The position numbers were made by a program, and so were the translations under genes. 64,000 bases of DNA from JAUVPB01 sp965223695 (GTDB lineage Bacteria; Actinomycetota; Thermoleophilia; Gaiellales; Gaiellaceae). Shown one piece after another: positions 33,471-41,578 of the stretch (the first letter of the stretch is position 1; the number at the start of each line of letters is the position of its first letter). Below the pieces are notes generated by a model. That model saw only the letters and a program-made list of their open reading frames with translations, did no database searches and was not told where the DNA came from. The stretch is from NCBI GenBank assembly GCA_965223695.1, contig CBDCXJ010000035.1:62001-126000 (forward strand), in the 5' to 3' direction.

Positions 33471-35285
33471 TCAGTGCGCGGCGAGCCCGTGCGCGTCGAG
33501 CGTCGCCTGCGTCGGAATGCCCTCTGCGTCGAGCCCACGCTGAGCGTAGTACTCGTCGATCATCGCGGCGAGTCGCTCCGGTGGCAGCGACACCTCGCGG
33601 CCCGAGGCGAGCCTGACGGGCTCGGCGAGCACGCGCTCGGGCAACCAGTCGTCCGCGCGTGACCATCCCTCACGCAGGTTGAAGAGGCGCTTGGCCATGA
33701 CGATCCTGCGTGCCGTCGCCTCAAGCTCGCCGGCCGTAACGTTCCAGCCCGTGACGACCTCGAGCAGCTCGGCCCACTCTCGGAGCGGCTCTGCGAATGC
33801 ACCGCGCAGGAATTTGCACAGGATCATCGAGTCGACGAGCGCAGCTCGATCCTCGGATTCGATTGCCATCACCACGTGTCCCGGGCCGCCCTCGAGGCGA
33901 TCGACCTCGCCGGAGAGATCGGCCTCGTAGGCCCCAGAGCGGTTGTGGTCGGCGCCGCGCGGGTTGACGGCGAGCCCCAGCGCCATCGACTGCAGCGTGC
34001 GCGGCTCGTAGCCGGGAAGCTCGAGCCCTTTGACATGGGGCGCAAAGCCGGCCGCGTCGCCACCCAGCTCGGCCGCCGCGCGTCGCGAGCCCTCGCCGAG
34101 GAGCTTGCCGATGCCGCGACGCTCGCCGATCTCGTCGATGGCGCGCAGCAGCGCGGGGCCGTCGCCGAAGCGAAGCCACGCGGCGCTCAACAGGTTGCGC
34201 TCCGCGCACTCCATCGCGAAGGCGATCGTGCCGCCGGTCGAGATCGTGTCGAGCCCGAGGGCGTCGCAGCGCCGACTCGCCTCGAGAACGACGTCCGGGT
34301 CGCCGACCCCGCACATGGGGCCGAGCGCGAAGACGTTCTCGTACTCGACGCGCACCCCGCTCCCGTCTGCTGCCTGGTAGATGTGCTCGCAGCCGATCGT
34401 GCAGGAGGCGCACGAGGCTCGCGTCCGCTCGCGCAGGGTCGTCAGCTGCTCGGCGCTGAGGGCGGGTGCGCCCTCGAAGCTGGCGGCCTGGAAGTTGCGG
34501 GTCGGTAGCGTCGAGAGAGCGTTGAACGCCAGCAGGTTGGCGAGCGTGCCGAGCTCGCGATACTTCGCCGTCGCCGGCCCGAAGGAGCGCTCGCGTAGCT
34601 CGCGGGCGGCAGCGAGGACGCCGTTGCGATCGGCCGGCTCGAGCTTCTCGCTCGGAGCGACGGCGATCGCCTTGACGAGCTTCGAGCCCAGAACGGCTCC
34701 GAGGCCGCCGCGACCGGCGTGTCGCCCGTCGTGCGACAGCGTTGCGTAGCGAACGAGGCGCTCACCCGCCGGCCCGATCGCGCCGACCCGGTAGCGCGGG
34801 CCGAGGCGCTCACGCAGCCGGGTCTCGGCATCGCCGGGCGAGAGCCCCCACAGGTTGTCTGCCGGCTCGAGCCGCACGCCCTCGGCGTCGACGACAACGA
34901 CTGTCGGCTCGACACAGGCCCCGCGCAGCAGGATCGCGTCGTGGCCGGTGAGCTTGCCGGCGATCGCGAAGTGGCTCGAGCACATCGCGTCGTTGATGCA
35001 TCCCGTGAGCGGCGACTTGGCGACGATCGCGAACTTCGCGCTCGTTGTCAGCGGGGTGCCGACGAGCGGCGAGAACGTGAAGATCAGCGGCGCTTCGGGA
35101 GCGAGCGCGTCGACTCCGGCCGGAGCATGATCGAGGAGTAGTCTGCCGCCCAGCCCGCAGCCGCCGATGTAGTCGCGCAGCAGCTCTGACGGGAGCCGGC
35201 TGACCCGGGCGTCGCCCCCGAGGTCGATCTCGAGCAAGGAGCCGAAGTAGCCGGGAGGCGCCAAGCTTCCAACGGCCACGGTCAA
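33471..35285 (-). CDS. Aldehyde:ferredoxin oxidoreductase family protein (tungsten/molybdenum pterin)
   Basis: A 604-residue AOR-type enzyme, usual family length. YFGSLLEIDLGG opens the N-terminal domain; GGCGLGGRLLLDHAPAG, PLTGCINDAMCSSHFA and SHDGRHAGRGGLGAVLGSKL are pterin-contact segments. The 4Fe-4S ligands are CASCTIGC (292, 295, 299) plus the Cys in MILCKFLRG. The family oxidises aldehydes to acids with ferredoxin, or related reactions, using a bis-pterin cofactor, often tungsten. Start codon is TTG 35285 overlapping the stop of the MobA-MoaD gene; GTG 35279 is an alternative. No small ferredoxin gene is visible nearby. Substrate unknown; formaldehyde from sarcosine oxidase is a candidate by context only. 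Confidence 0.88.
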   Translation of the reverse strand: MTVAVGSLAPPGYFGSLLEIDLGGDARVSRLPSELLRDYIGGCGLGGRLLLDHAPAGVDALAPEAPLIFTFSPLVGTPLTTSAKFAIVAKSPLTGCINDAMCSSHFAIAGKLTGHDAILLRGACVEPTVVVVDAEGVRLEPADNLWGLSPGDAETRLRERLGPRYRVGAIGPAGERLVRYATLSHDGRHAGRGGLGAVLGSKLVKAIAVAPSEKLEPADRNGVLAAARELRERSFGPATAKYRELGTLANLLAFNALSTLPTRNFQAASFEGAPALSAEQLTTLRERTRASCASCTIGCEHIYQAADGSGVRVEYENVFALGPMCGVGDPDVVLEASRRCDALGLDTISTGGTIAFAMECAERNLLSAAWLRFGDGPALLRAIDEIGERRGIGKLLGEGSRRAAAELGGDAAGFAPHVKGLELPGYEPRTLQSMALGLAVNPRGADHNRSGAYEADLSGEVDRLEGGPGHVVMAIESEDRAALVDSMILCKFLRGAFAEPLREWAELLEVVTGWNVTAGELEATARRIVMAKRLFNLREGWSRADDWLPERVLAEPVRLASGREVSLPPERLAAMIDEYYAQRGLDAEGIPTQATLDAHGLAAH

Positions 35286-36142
35286 CCGCCTCCGTCGGCG
35301 CTGAGGAACGCGACCCGGTCGCCCGCGACGAGCGGCAGTGCCGCCTCGGTCGTGACCTGCTCACCGTTCAGCGCGGCGACCACGTGCTCGGCCAGCTCGA
35401 CGCCGACGGCGTCGGCGAGAGCACCGAGTGTCGCCGCGCGCGCCGACTCGTCGTCTTCGGCGGCCATGCCGTTGGCGCGCGGCTCGCTTGATCGCAGGAG
35501 TCCGAAACGCTCCACCGCGATTGCCGGCAGGTCGAGCTCGTGCGCTCGCTCGTAGTCGTCGGGCCGGTTGACGTTGAGCAGCGATTGCAGTGTCCCGTCG
35601 AGGCGGGCGATCGCCTCGTTCGCGAGCAGCGCGCCGCGGTCGAGCACCCTCGTGCGCACGCGGTCGAACAGCGCGATCGGCCGGCGCTGGCCGCCGGCGA
35701 GCAGCTCCTCGATCGCCGGCAGCGCGCCTGCTCGGTAGGCGGCGGCGAGCGGATGCAGACGGCCCTCAGTCTGGCAGACCGCGATGTCGGTGTGCTCGTC
35801 CACTGCGGCAACGACGTGCTCTACGAAGGCGGGGTGCAGCAGCGGGACGTCGGTCGAGGACACGTAGGCGACGGCGTCAGGGGGCAGCGCGCGGAGGCCC
35901 GCCGCGATAGCCTCGAGCGGGCCCTGGCCGTCATGAGCATCGCGCACTACGATCGCTTCCGGAGGTAGCGGCGGCGGGTTCTGGTCGGGCGCCGCGACGA
36001 CGACGAGTGTGCCGCGCGTCGCTCTCAGCAGGAGACGAGCGATCCGGTCGGCGAATGGCTGACCGTGCCAGCTCAGCTCGGCCTTCGAGCGCCCCATACG
36101 CGTTGAGCGGCCGCCAACCAGGAGTACCGCCGCGCCACCCAT
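35282..36142 (-). CDS. MobA-MoaD fusion (molybdenum cofactor guanylyltransferase plus sulphur carrier)
   Basis: A 286-residue two-domain protein. Residues 1-195: MobA-type nucleotidyltransferase with the GTP loop LLVGGRSTRMGRSKAEL, metal site STDVPLL and VNRPDDY. Residues 205-286: ubiquitin-fold MoaD-like domain ending VAFLSADGGG, where the Gly-Gly end is needed for thiocarboxylation. MobA attaches GMP to Mo-pterin to give the bis-MGD form used by FdhA; MoaD donates sulphur to make molybdopterin. Having both on one chain is uncommon. I start at ATG 36142; upstream codons belong to a shadow frame. The gene lies 4 bp after the lipoprotein gene and overlaps the AOR start. Confidence 0.87.
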   Translation of the reverse strand: MGGAAVLLVGGRSTRMGRSKAELSWHGQPFADRIARLLLRATRGTLVVVAAPDQNPPPLPPEAIVVRDAHDGQGPLEAIAAGLRALPPDAVAYVSSTDVPLLHPAFVEHVVAAVDEHTDIAVCQTEGRLHPLAAAYRAGALPAIEELLAGGQRRPIALFDRVRTRVLDRGALLANEAIARLDGTLQSLLNVNRPDDYERAHELDLPAIAVERFGLLRSSEPRANGMAAEDDESARAATLGALADAVGVELAEHVVAALNGEQVTTEAALPLVAGDRVAFLSADGGG

Positions 36143-36146
36143 CGAC

Positions 36147-36734
36147 TCAAGCCGCGCTGTTCGAGTCGCTGCCTCCGCCGGGCACCGGCACGGTCCGCCA
36201 GCCGCGGATGCTCCCGTCCTCGACAAGGAACGCGGCAGCGGCCAGCGTGCCGGGCGGAGCATCGCACTGGCTGGTGGCCCGATGCCCGAGCTCGAAGACC
36301 GCCGTCACGACGTCGTCGCTCGCCGTGAGGTCGATGATTACGCCCGAGCATGGCAGCGACGCAGTGAAGCGAGTCGCGGCCGCGAGATCGGGCAGCGGGA
36401 TCCTTCTGCCCCCCTGAACAGCAAATGCGTCAGGCGCGAACAGCGCGCCCGCTGCCTCGTTGTCGCCGGCGTTCAGTGCTTCGGTCCAGGCTCGAACGAC
36501 GGCCACGGCGGTCTCGTTCGCCTCGGCTGAGCCCGCCGATCCGGCTCCGGGCTCGGCGGAGGGATCAGGGTCGGCGGGCTGCGGTGCGATAGCCGGCGGC
36601 GGCTCGGCGCCCGAGCGCTCGCTCGCGGCCGCCCTCGCGGGCTCCTCGCCGGCCTCGGCCGGTTCCGAGTCGCCGCTGCCACATGCACCGACCAGCAGCA
36701 CGACAGATATCGCCAGGAGCAAGGCGCCGCGCAC
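36147..36734 (-). CDS. Secreted lipoprotein with SnoaL/NTF2-like domain
   Basis: A 195-residue protein with a lipoprotein signal: basic start, hydrophobic LLLAISVVLLVGAC, lipobox LVGAC with Cys18. Residues 20-75 are a low-complexity Ala/Pro/Glu spacer. Residues 75-185 look like an NTF2/SnoaL-like fold (VVRAWTEALNAGDNEAAGAL, FAPDAFAVQGG), with two cysteines (PCSG and QCDAP) that may form a disulphide. No enzyme residues can be named. It is upstream of the MobA-MoaD gene by 4 bp and may share its transcript. Confidence 0.75.
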   Translation of the reverse strand: MRGALLLAISVVLLVGACGSGDSEPAEAGEEPARAAASERSGAEPPPAIAPQPADPDPSAEPGAGSAGSAEANETAVAVVRAWTEALNAGDNEAAGALFAPDAFAVQGGRRIPLPDLAAATRFTASLPCSGVIIDLTASDDVVTAVFELGHRATSQCDAPPGTLAAAAFLVEDGSIRGWRTVPVPGGGSDSNSAA

Positions 36735-36785
36735 GGTCTCACTGTAGCCCGCTCGCGCTGGCCGGCGGTTCGGGTCGGTCGCGCT

Positions 36786-38102
36786 CTAGCGCTCGGCGGG
36801 GCCGTCGCCGGCAAGGAGCGCCGCGACGTCTTCGGCGCCGACGACCTGGTCGCGTGCCGGCCCGACGCCGACGAGGCGGACGGGCACTCCAACGTCCTGC
36901 TCGATGAAGTCGAGGTAGGCACGGGCCTGGTCGGGTAGCTGCTCGAGCGATGTGAGCTCCTCGAGTGGCGTCTCCCACCCGGCCAGCTGCTCGTACACGG
37001 GCGCAGCATGGTGGAAGTCGCTCTGATGAGCCGGAAGCTCGGTCGTCACGGTGCCGTCCCGCAGCCGGTAGGCCGTGCACACCGGAAGCTCGCCGAACGG
37101 AGAGAGCACGTCGAGCTTGGTGATGGCCAGCGACGTGAGCCCGTTCAGGCGCGCCGCGAAGCGAAGCGCTACGAGATCCAGCCAACCACAGCGACGCTCT
37201 CGCCCCGTGGTGGTTCCGAATTCCTGGCCGAGCTCGCGCACGCGTTCCTGGTCGGCTCCTTCGATCTGCGTCGGGAACGGCCCCTCACCCACCCGGGTCA
37301 CGTACGCCTTCGCGACGCCGATCACACCATCGATGCGCGTCGGACCGATCCCGACGCCTGTCGCTGCCGACCCCGCCAGCGGGTTCGACGAGGTGACGTA
37401 GGGATACGTCCCATGGTCGAGGTCGAGCAGCGTTCCCTGCGCCCCCTCGAGGAGCACGCGTTCACCGTCCCGCAGCGCCTCGTCGACGAGCAACGCCGTG
37501 TCGGCCACGTGCGGGCCGAGCCGATCACCGAGCGGGACGAGATCGTCCATTACCGCCTTGGCGTCAAGTCGGTCGAGCTCGAAGATCCGCTCGAGGATCG
37601 CGTTCTTCTCGGCGACCGCGAGCTCGACCTTCACCCGCAGGATCTCGATGTCGAGCAGATCCTGGACGCGTACGCCAACACGCGCCGCCTTGTCCGCGTA
37701 GGCAGGGCCGATGCCACGGCGGGTCGTCCCGATCTTGAGCTTCCCGAGCGCCTTTTCGGATGCGGCATCGAGCAACAGGTGCCAGGGCATGATCAGGTGG
37801 GCGTTGCCAGAGAGATACAAGACGGCAGTCGAGATGCCGCGTGCCTCGAGACCGTCGAGCTCGGCCACGAGCTGGCCCGGGTTGACGACGCAGCCGGAGC
37901 CGATCACCGAGCGGGCCCCCGAGATGATCCCGGAGGGAATGTGGTGGAGCGCGAACCGCTCCCCGTCGGTGATGATGGTGTGACCCGCGTTCGGGCCGCC
38001 TTGGTAGCGGCAGACGACGTCGGAGTGACCCGCGAGCAGATCGACGATCTTCCCCTTGCCCTCGTCGCCCCACTGCGCTCCTACGATCACGCTGGCCGGC
38101 AC
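36786..38102 (-). CDS. purA: Adenylosuccinate synthetase PurA
   Basis: Joins IMP and aspartate with GTP on the way to AMP. All classical signatures are present: GAQWGDEGKGKIVDLLAGHS (GTP loop and catalytic Asp), GGPNAGHTI with the catalytic His, IGTTRRGIGPAYADK, LLEGAQGTLLDLDHGTYPYV, TSSNPLAG and GWLDLVALRFAARLNG, then ITKLDVLSPF. 438 residues, normal length. Divergent from dnaB across a 457-bp regulatory-looking gap. Start ATG 38102. Confidence 0.97.
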   Translation of the reverse strand: MPASVIVGAQWGDEGKGKIVDLLAGHSDVVCRYQGGPNAGHTIITDGERFALHHIPSGIISGARSVIGSGCVVNPGQLVAELDGLEARGISTAVLYLSGNAHLIMPWHLLLDAASEKALGKLKIGTTRRGIGPAYADKAARVGVRVQDLLDIEILRVKVELAVAEKNAILERIFELDRLDAKAVMDDLVPLGDRLGPHVADTALLVDEALRDGERVLLEGAQGTLLDLDHGTYPYVTSSNPLAGSAATGVGIGPTRIDGVIGVAKAYVTRVGEGPFPTQIEGADQERVRELGQEFGTTTGRERRCGWLDLVALRFAARLNGLTSLAITKLDVLSPFGELPVCTAYRLRDGTVTTELPAHQSDFHHAAPVYEQLAGWETPLEELTSLEQLPDQARAYLDFIEQDVGVPVRLVGVGPARDQVVGAEDVAALLAGDGPAER

Positions 38103-38279
38103 GGTCTTCTCCCACGTCGTTCTCGCCGGAGCTGCACGATGCGCAGCCTAACGCCCCGGTTCGCGAGCGCCGGTCCGGCGCCGTCCATCGCGACCTGCTT
38201 GGTCTCAGCTAGCTCCAGACCCATGAAATCGTGGAATCTGCCATCCCACGGCAGAAGACATTCCCCAGTCTGGGGAGCT

Positions 38280-38298
38280 CTGTCCACAGCGCTGTGGC
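38280..38298. promoter_or_regulatory. DnaA-box-like site with 14-bp palindrome
   Basis: CTGTCCACA (38280-38288) is one mismatch from the actinobacterial DnaA box TTGTCCACA. It overlaps the perfect palindrome CCACAGCGCTGTGG. Function is inferred from similarity. Confidence 0.35.
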
Positions 38299-38382
38299 AA
38301 CAGCCCGATTTTTCTCGCTACGAGCGAGCGGATCTCTCCCCAGGCGAGCCGCCGCGACTCACGGTCTGTCCGAATCGTGTGA

Positions 38383-38394
38383 GAACATACGTTC
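38383..38394. promoter_or_regulatory. LexA (SOS) operator candidate upstream of dnaB
   Basis: GAACATACGTTC fits exactly the Gram-positive/actinobacterial SOS box GAAC-N4-GTTC, and is extended to GAGAAC-N4-GTTCTC. It is about 165 bp before the dnaB start and 280 bp from the purA start. Confidence 0.6.
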
Positions 38395-38489
38395 TCTCGC
38401 GACATCAACATCGCCTGCGAATGCGGTCTCGGGGCGTGGTCGTGAGGCGATAGCTCCGCAGGCAGGGGGCCTGGCGCTGTCGATATCGG

Positions 38490-38498
38490 TGTGGACAA
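38490..38498 (-). promoter_or_regulatory. DnaA box (exact TTGTCCACA on the minus strand)
   Basis: TGTGGACAA on the plus strand is the exact complement of the high-GC actinobacterial DnaA box. It lies 62 bp before the dnaB start codon. Confidence 0.5.
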
Positions 38499-38559
38499 CT
38501 CCGGTGTTCACAGCCCTGGGCCATCGTCCAAATGGGGCACACTCCACCCGCTCAGAGAC

Positions 38560-39900
38560 ATGGCCGAACGCGTCGATACCAGTCCTGTTCCACCCCAGAA
38601 CCTCGAGGCCGAGGAGTCGGTCCTCGGAGCGATGATGATGACTCCTGGCGCCATCGACACCGTCGCCGAGGTCGTCGTCGAAGACGACTTCTATCGCGGG
38701 AGTCACGCAAAGATCTTTGCTGCCGCGCTTGCCCTGCACGACCTGGGTGAGCCGGTCGATGCGATCACGCTGACCAACGAGCTCGAGCGCCGCACGCAGC
38801 TCGACGAGATCGGCGGCCGCGTCCGACTGCACGAGATCGCGAACCTCGTCCCTGCGTCGGCCAACGCCGGCCACTACGCGCAGATCGTGCGTGAGACGGC
38901 GACGCTGCGCACGCTGATCCGCGCCGGGGGCGACATCGCCCGGCTGGGGTGGGAGCGCCCGGGCGACACGCCGGAGCTCGTCGACCAGGCCGAGCAGATC
39001 GTCTTCGGCCTCTCTCAACAGCGCGTCAGCGGCGACTTCGAGCACATCGAGCTTCTGATCAAGGAGAGCTTCGACCGACTCAGCCAGCTGTTCGAGTCCG
39101 ACGACGAGATCACGGGCGTGCCATCGGGCTATCGCGACCTCGACAGGGTCACATCCGGCTTCCAGCCGGGCAACCTCATCATTCTGGCCGCCCGACCGAG
39201 CATGGGGAAGTCGGCGTTCGGCCTTGGGATGGCCGCCAACGTCGCGCTCCGCTACGAGCGACCCGTCGCCGTCTTCACGCTCGAGATGTCCAAGGCCGAG
39301 GTCACGCAGCGTCTGATGTGCTCCGAGGCCAAGGTCGAGTCACAGCGGCTGCGCACAGGTCGTCTGGCACCCGACGACTGGCAACGACTGACAACAGCCT
39401 GCGATCGTCTCTCGAAGACGCCGATCTATGTCGACGACACCGGCTCGATCACGATGATGGAGATTCGCTCGAAAGCACGGCGGCTCAAATCGAAGCACCC
39501 CGATCTCGCGATGATCGTCATCGACTACCTCCAGCTGATGACCAGCGGCACAAGCTTTGAGAACCGCGTGCAAGAGGTCTCGCAGATCTCCCGATCGTTG
39601 AAGCTGCTCGCCCGCGATCTCGATCTGCCGATCGTCGCCATGTCGCAGCTCTCGCGCGCCGTCGAGCAGCGAACCGACAAGCGTCCGATCCTCTCCGACC
39701 TGCGCGAGTCCGGCTCGATCGAGCAGGATGCCGACCTGGTCGTCTTCCTCTACCGCGACGAATACTACGCCGGCGAGGAGTCAGAGCACGCCGGCCTCGC
39801 CGAAGTGATCGTGGCCAAACACCGCAACGGCCCAACGGACGCCATCAAGCTCTCGTTCCTGAAACGCTTCGCGAAGTTCGCAGACCTCGCTTCCGTCTAG
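38560..39900 (+). CDS. dnaB: Replicative DNA helicase DnaB
   Basis: A 446-residue hexameric helicase. The N-terminal collar domain begins PPQNLEAEESVLGAMMMTPG. The RecA-like motor has Walker A ARPSMGKSAFGLGMA, AVFTLEMSKAEVTQRLMCSE, Walker B MIVIDYLQLM, and IVAMSQLSRAVEQRTDKRP followed by LSDLRESGSIEQDADLVVFL. No intein is present. ATG 38560 (MAERVDTSPVPPQN) is preferred over the earlier in-frame ATG 38491, because the extra 23 residues are not typical. It faces the rpsF-ssb-rpsR-rplI genes, converging with rplI. Upstream lie SOS- and DnaA-like boxes. Confidence 0.97.
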   Translation: MAERVDTSPVPPQNLEAEESVLGAMMMTPGAIDTVAEVVVEDDFYRGSHAKIFAAALALHDLGEPVDAITLTNELERRTQLDEIGGRVRLHEIANLVPASANAGHYAQIVRETATLRTLIRAGGDIARLGWERPGDTPELVDQAEQIVFGLSQQRVSGDFEHIELLIKESFDRLSQLFESDDEITGVPSGYRDLDRVTSGFQPGNLIILAARPSMGKSAFGLGMAANVALRYERPVAVFTLEMSKAEVTQRLMCSEAKVESQRLRTGRLAPDDWQRLTTACDRLSKTPIYVDDTGSITMMEIRSKARRLKSKHPDLAMIVIDYLQLMTSGTSFENRVQEVSQISRSLKLLARDLDLPIVAMSQLSRAVEQRTDKRPILSDLRESGSIEQDADLVVFLYRDEYYAGEESEHAGLAEVIVAKHRNGPTDAIKLSFLKRFAKFADLASV

Positions 39901-39902
39901 GA

Positions 39903-39966
39903 CACGGGGAAGAAGCTCGCGCTTCTCCCCCGTGGGCCCCGGAGTTTCGCGCTCTACGCAAAACTC
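39903..39966 (+). terminator. Double hairpin after dnaB (P3 + degenerate P1)
   Basis: P3 (39903-39934) is a 14-bp stem with one mismatch around CACGGGG..AGAAGC-tcgc-GCTTCT; it starts two bases after the dnaB stop. A weaker copy of P1 (39941-39966, GAGTTT-c-GCG with CGC-a-AAACTC) follows. The loop half AGAAGC/GCTTCT is shared with the element at 63692. Likely acts as a terminator; no T-run. Confidence 0.55.
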
Positions 39967-40097
39967 GCCGCGTCGGCGGCGAAAGGAAAGGCAGGGGCCG
40001 ACTAGGGGTCCTTAGTCGTGTGTGCCCTCGCGCTCCGTGTGGAACGCCGTCGCCGTTCTGTGGGCCGGCGGGCGGCCCGGGCACGTGCTGGTTCCCT

Positions 40098-40156
40098 GGA
40101 GTTTCGCGCGGAGCGCGAAACTCCCACGGAACTAGGCCGCGCAGCGGCCTAGTTCC
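40098..40156 (-). repeat. Double palindrome (P1 + P2) at the rplI end
   Basis: P1 (40098-40124) is a 12-bp perfect inverted repeat GGAGTTTCGCGC with a 3-base loop. P2 (40128-40156) is a 13-bp perfect inverted repeat GGAACTAGGCCGC with loop GCA. The rplI stop codon TAG is inside P2. Same order (stop, P2, P1) as at 6668-6718. Confidence 0.75.
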
Positions 40157-40763
40157 CGTCTTCCCATTCCGCCGCGTAGTCCTCGTAGGCGTTCTCGGGC
40201 TCCTCGTCGACCGGGATGACCTCCGCCGGTGCTTCCTCGGGCTCGACGTCCTCGTACATCGTCGTGTCGTCTTGCATCTCCTGCGGCTCGAGCTCGACCT
40301 CGTCGGGTAGCTCGCCGCCTTCAGGCGCCACCAGTGTCTTCACCTGGACGTCGACCGCCTCGTAGACCTCGACGCGCACGTCGTAGCGCCCGACGCACTT
40401 GATCGGCTCGCCCAGATGGATCTTGCGCCGGTCGACGCGCACGCGTCGCACGCGCCAGAGCTCGTCGGTGATGTCGGTGGTCGTGATCGACCCGAACAGC
40501 ACGCCCTGTGGACCGGCCGGGCGCTCGAACCGCAGCACCGTCTTGGTCAGGATCTCGGCGATCGACTGCGCCTGGTCGGCGCTGCGCGCTTCGTGCTTCG
40601 CTCGCTCGTCGTCGCGCTTCTTCATCTCGGCGACGAGCGCAGTCGTCGCTGGCACCGCGAGGCCGCGCGGCCTCAGGTAGTTGCGCACGTAGCCGCGAGC
40701 AACCGAGACGACCTCTCCGCGCAATCCGAGGTCGTCGACGTCCTTGAGGAGGATGACATCCAT
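40149..40763 (-). CDS. rplI: Large-subunit ribosomal protein bL9
   Basis: Binds 23S rRNA at the base of the L1 stalk. The N-terminal domain is textbook: MDVILLKDVDDLGLRGEVVS, VARGYVRNYLRPRGLAVPAT. A long helix follows, then the C-terminal domain with GVLFGSITTTDITDEL. At 204 residues it is about 55 longer than usual: residues 150-204 are an acidic tail (ELPDEVELEPQEMQ, EEAPAEVIPVDEEPENAYED). It is the last gene of the rpsF-ssb-rpsR-rplI order on the minus strand. Its stop codon lies inside a hairpin. Confidence 0.96.
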   Translation of the reverse strand: MDVILLKDVDDLGLRGEVVSVARGYVRNYLRPRGLAVPATTALVAEMKKRDDERAKHEARSADQAQSIAEILTKTVLRFERPAGPQGVLFGSITTTDITDELWRVRRVRVDRRKIHLGEPIKCVGRYDVRVEVYEAVDVQVKTLVAPEGGELPDEVELEPQEMQDDTTMYEDVEPEEAPAEVIPVDEEPENAYEDYAAEWEDGN

Positions 40764-40779
40764 CGGTCAGTCCGGTCGT

Positions 40780-41067
40780 TCAGTCGTCGACATAGGGGAG
40801 GAGAGCCATCTCGCGCGCCCGACGGATGGCGACGGCGACCTGCTGCTGATGGCGTCGGCAGGCGCCGGTGACGCGCCGCGGGCGGATCTTCCCACGCTCA
40901 GACGTGAAGCGGCGCAACAGGCCCAGGTCCTTGTAGTCGACCTGCTGCATCTTCTCGCGGCAGAGGTAACACGACTTGCGTCTGATCGGCCCCGACTTGT
41001 CATTGCGCCTCGGCCGCCCTTTGCCGCCCGTCTTGCCCATCTTGCCCGTCTTGCCCGTCTTGCTCAC
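40780..41067 (-). CDS. rpsR: Small-subunit ribosomal protein bS18 (zinc-binding form)
   Basis: About 95 residues. The core is RRKSCYLCREKMQQVDYKDL, then LLRRFTSERGKIRPRRVTGA and CRRHQQQVAVAIRRAR. CxxC plus a later CxxH mark the zinc-ribbon variant, which bacteria replace with a zinc-free paralogue under zinc limitation. The N-terminus is a low-complexity run (KTGKTGKMGKTGGKG). I prefer GTG 41067 (VSKTGKTG); ATG 41082 would add five residues. Lies between ssb and rplI. Confidence 0.93.
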   Translation of the reverse strand: MSKTGKTGKMGKTGGKGRPRRNDKSGPIRRKSCYLCREKMQQVDYKDLGLLRRFTSERGKIRPRRVTGACRRHQQQVAVAIRRAREMALLPYVDD

Positions 41068-41105
41068 GTGCACGACCCCCATTTCTCATGGAACCGTCCC
41101 ATTTC

Positions 41106-41549
41106 TCAGAATGGAATGTCGTCGTCGTTGCCGTCGGCCTTGCCGAAGTCGGATGTGTCCGCCGCTACGGCGCCAGCAGGCACGTATTGCGACTGGCCAC
41201 CGTTCTCGTTGTCCTGACGGCTACCGAGGAACTGCACCGCGTCGGCAATGATCTCGACGGCCTGACGCTTGGTTCCGTCCTGGGCTTCCCATTCGCGCCA
41301 GTCGAGCCGCCCGTCGACGCCAATCTGGCGCCCCTTGCTGAGGTACTGGGCGCAGCTCTCGCCCTGACCGCTCCATACAGTCACGTCGAAGTAGTTGGGC
41401 TTCTCGCCCCACTCGCCCGTCGCGGAGTCCTTCTGGCGCGTGTTCACCGCAATGCGCAGCTTGCACACCGCCGTCCCGCTCGGCGTGTGCCGAAGCTCGG
41501 GGTCTCGCGTGAGGTTCCCTACCAACGTAACGCGGTTGATGCTTGCCAC
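41106..41549 (-). CDS. ssb: Single-stranded DNA-binding protein SSB
   Basis: A 147-residue SSB. The OB fold starts MASINRVTLVGNLTRDPELR, with GTAVCKLRIAVNTRQKD, YFDVTVWSGQGESCAQYLSK and GVDGRLDWREWEAQDGTKRQ. A short flexible linker leads to the acidic tip DDDIPF, which recruits replication and repair partners. Located between rpsF and rpsR, the usual bacterial position. Start ATG 41549. Confidence 0.97.
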   Translation of the reverse strand: MASINRVTLVGNLTRDPELRHTPSGTAVCKLRIAVNTRQKDSATGEWGEKPNYFDVTVWSGQGESCAQYLSKGRQIGVDGRLDWREWEAQDGTKRQAVEIIADAVQFLGSRQDNENGGQSQYVPAGAVAADTSDFGKADGNDDDIPF

Positions 41550-41578
41550 CGTGTCTCCTCTCCTGCTCGATGTGGGAT

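Larger units (their letters stand above)
38103..38559. other. purA-dnaB divergent intergenic region
   Basis: 457 bp without a convincing gene. It carries three palindromic stretches: CCCCAG-t-CTGGGG near 38264-38276, CCACAGCGCTGTGG (38284-38297) and a LexA-type box (38383-38394), plus DnaA-box-like nonamers at 38280 and 38490. The small ORFs here are shadows with no conserved features. Confidence 0.6.

Noticed and set aside
38231..38635. 134-residue ORF before dnaB
   Set aside because: Low-complexity, overlaps the regulatory region and dnaB start in another frame; no ribosome site.
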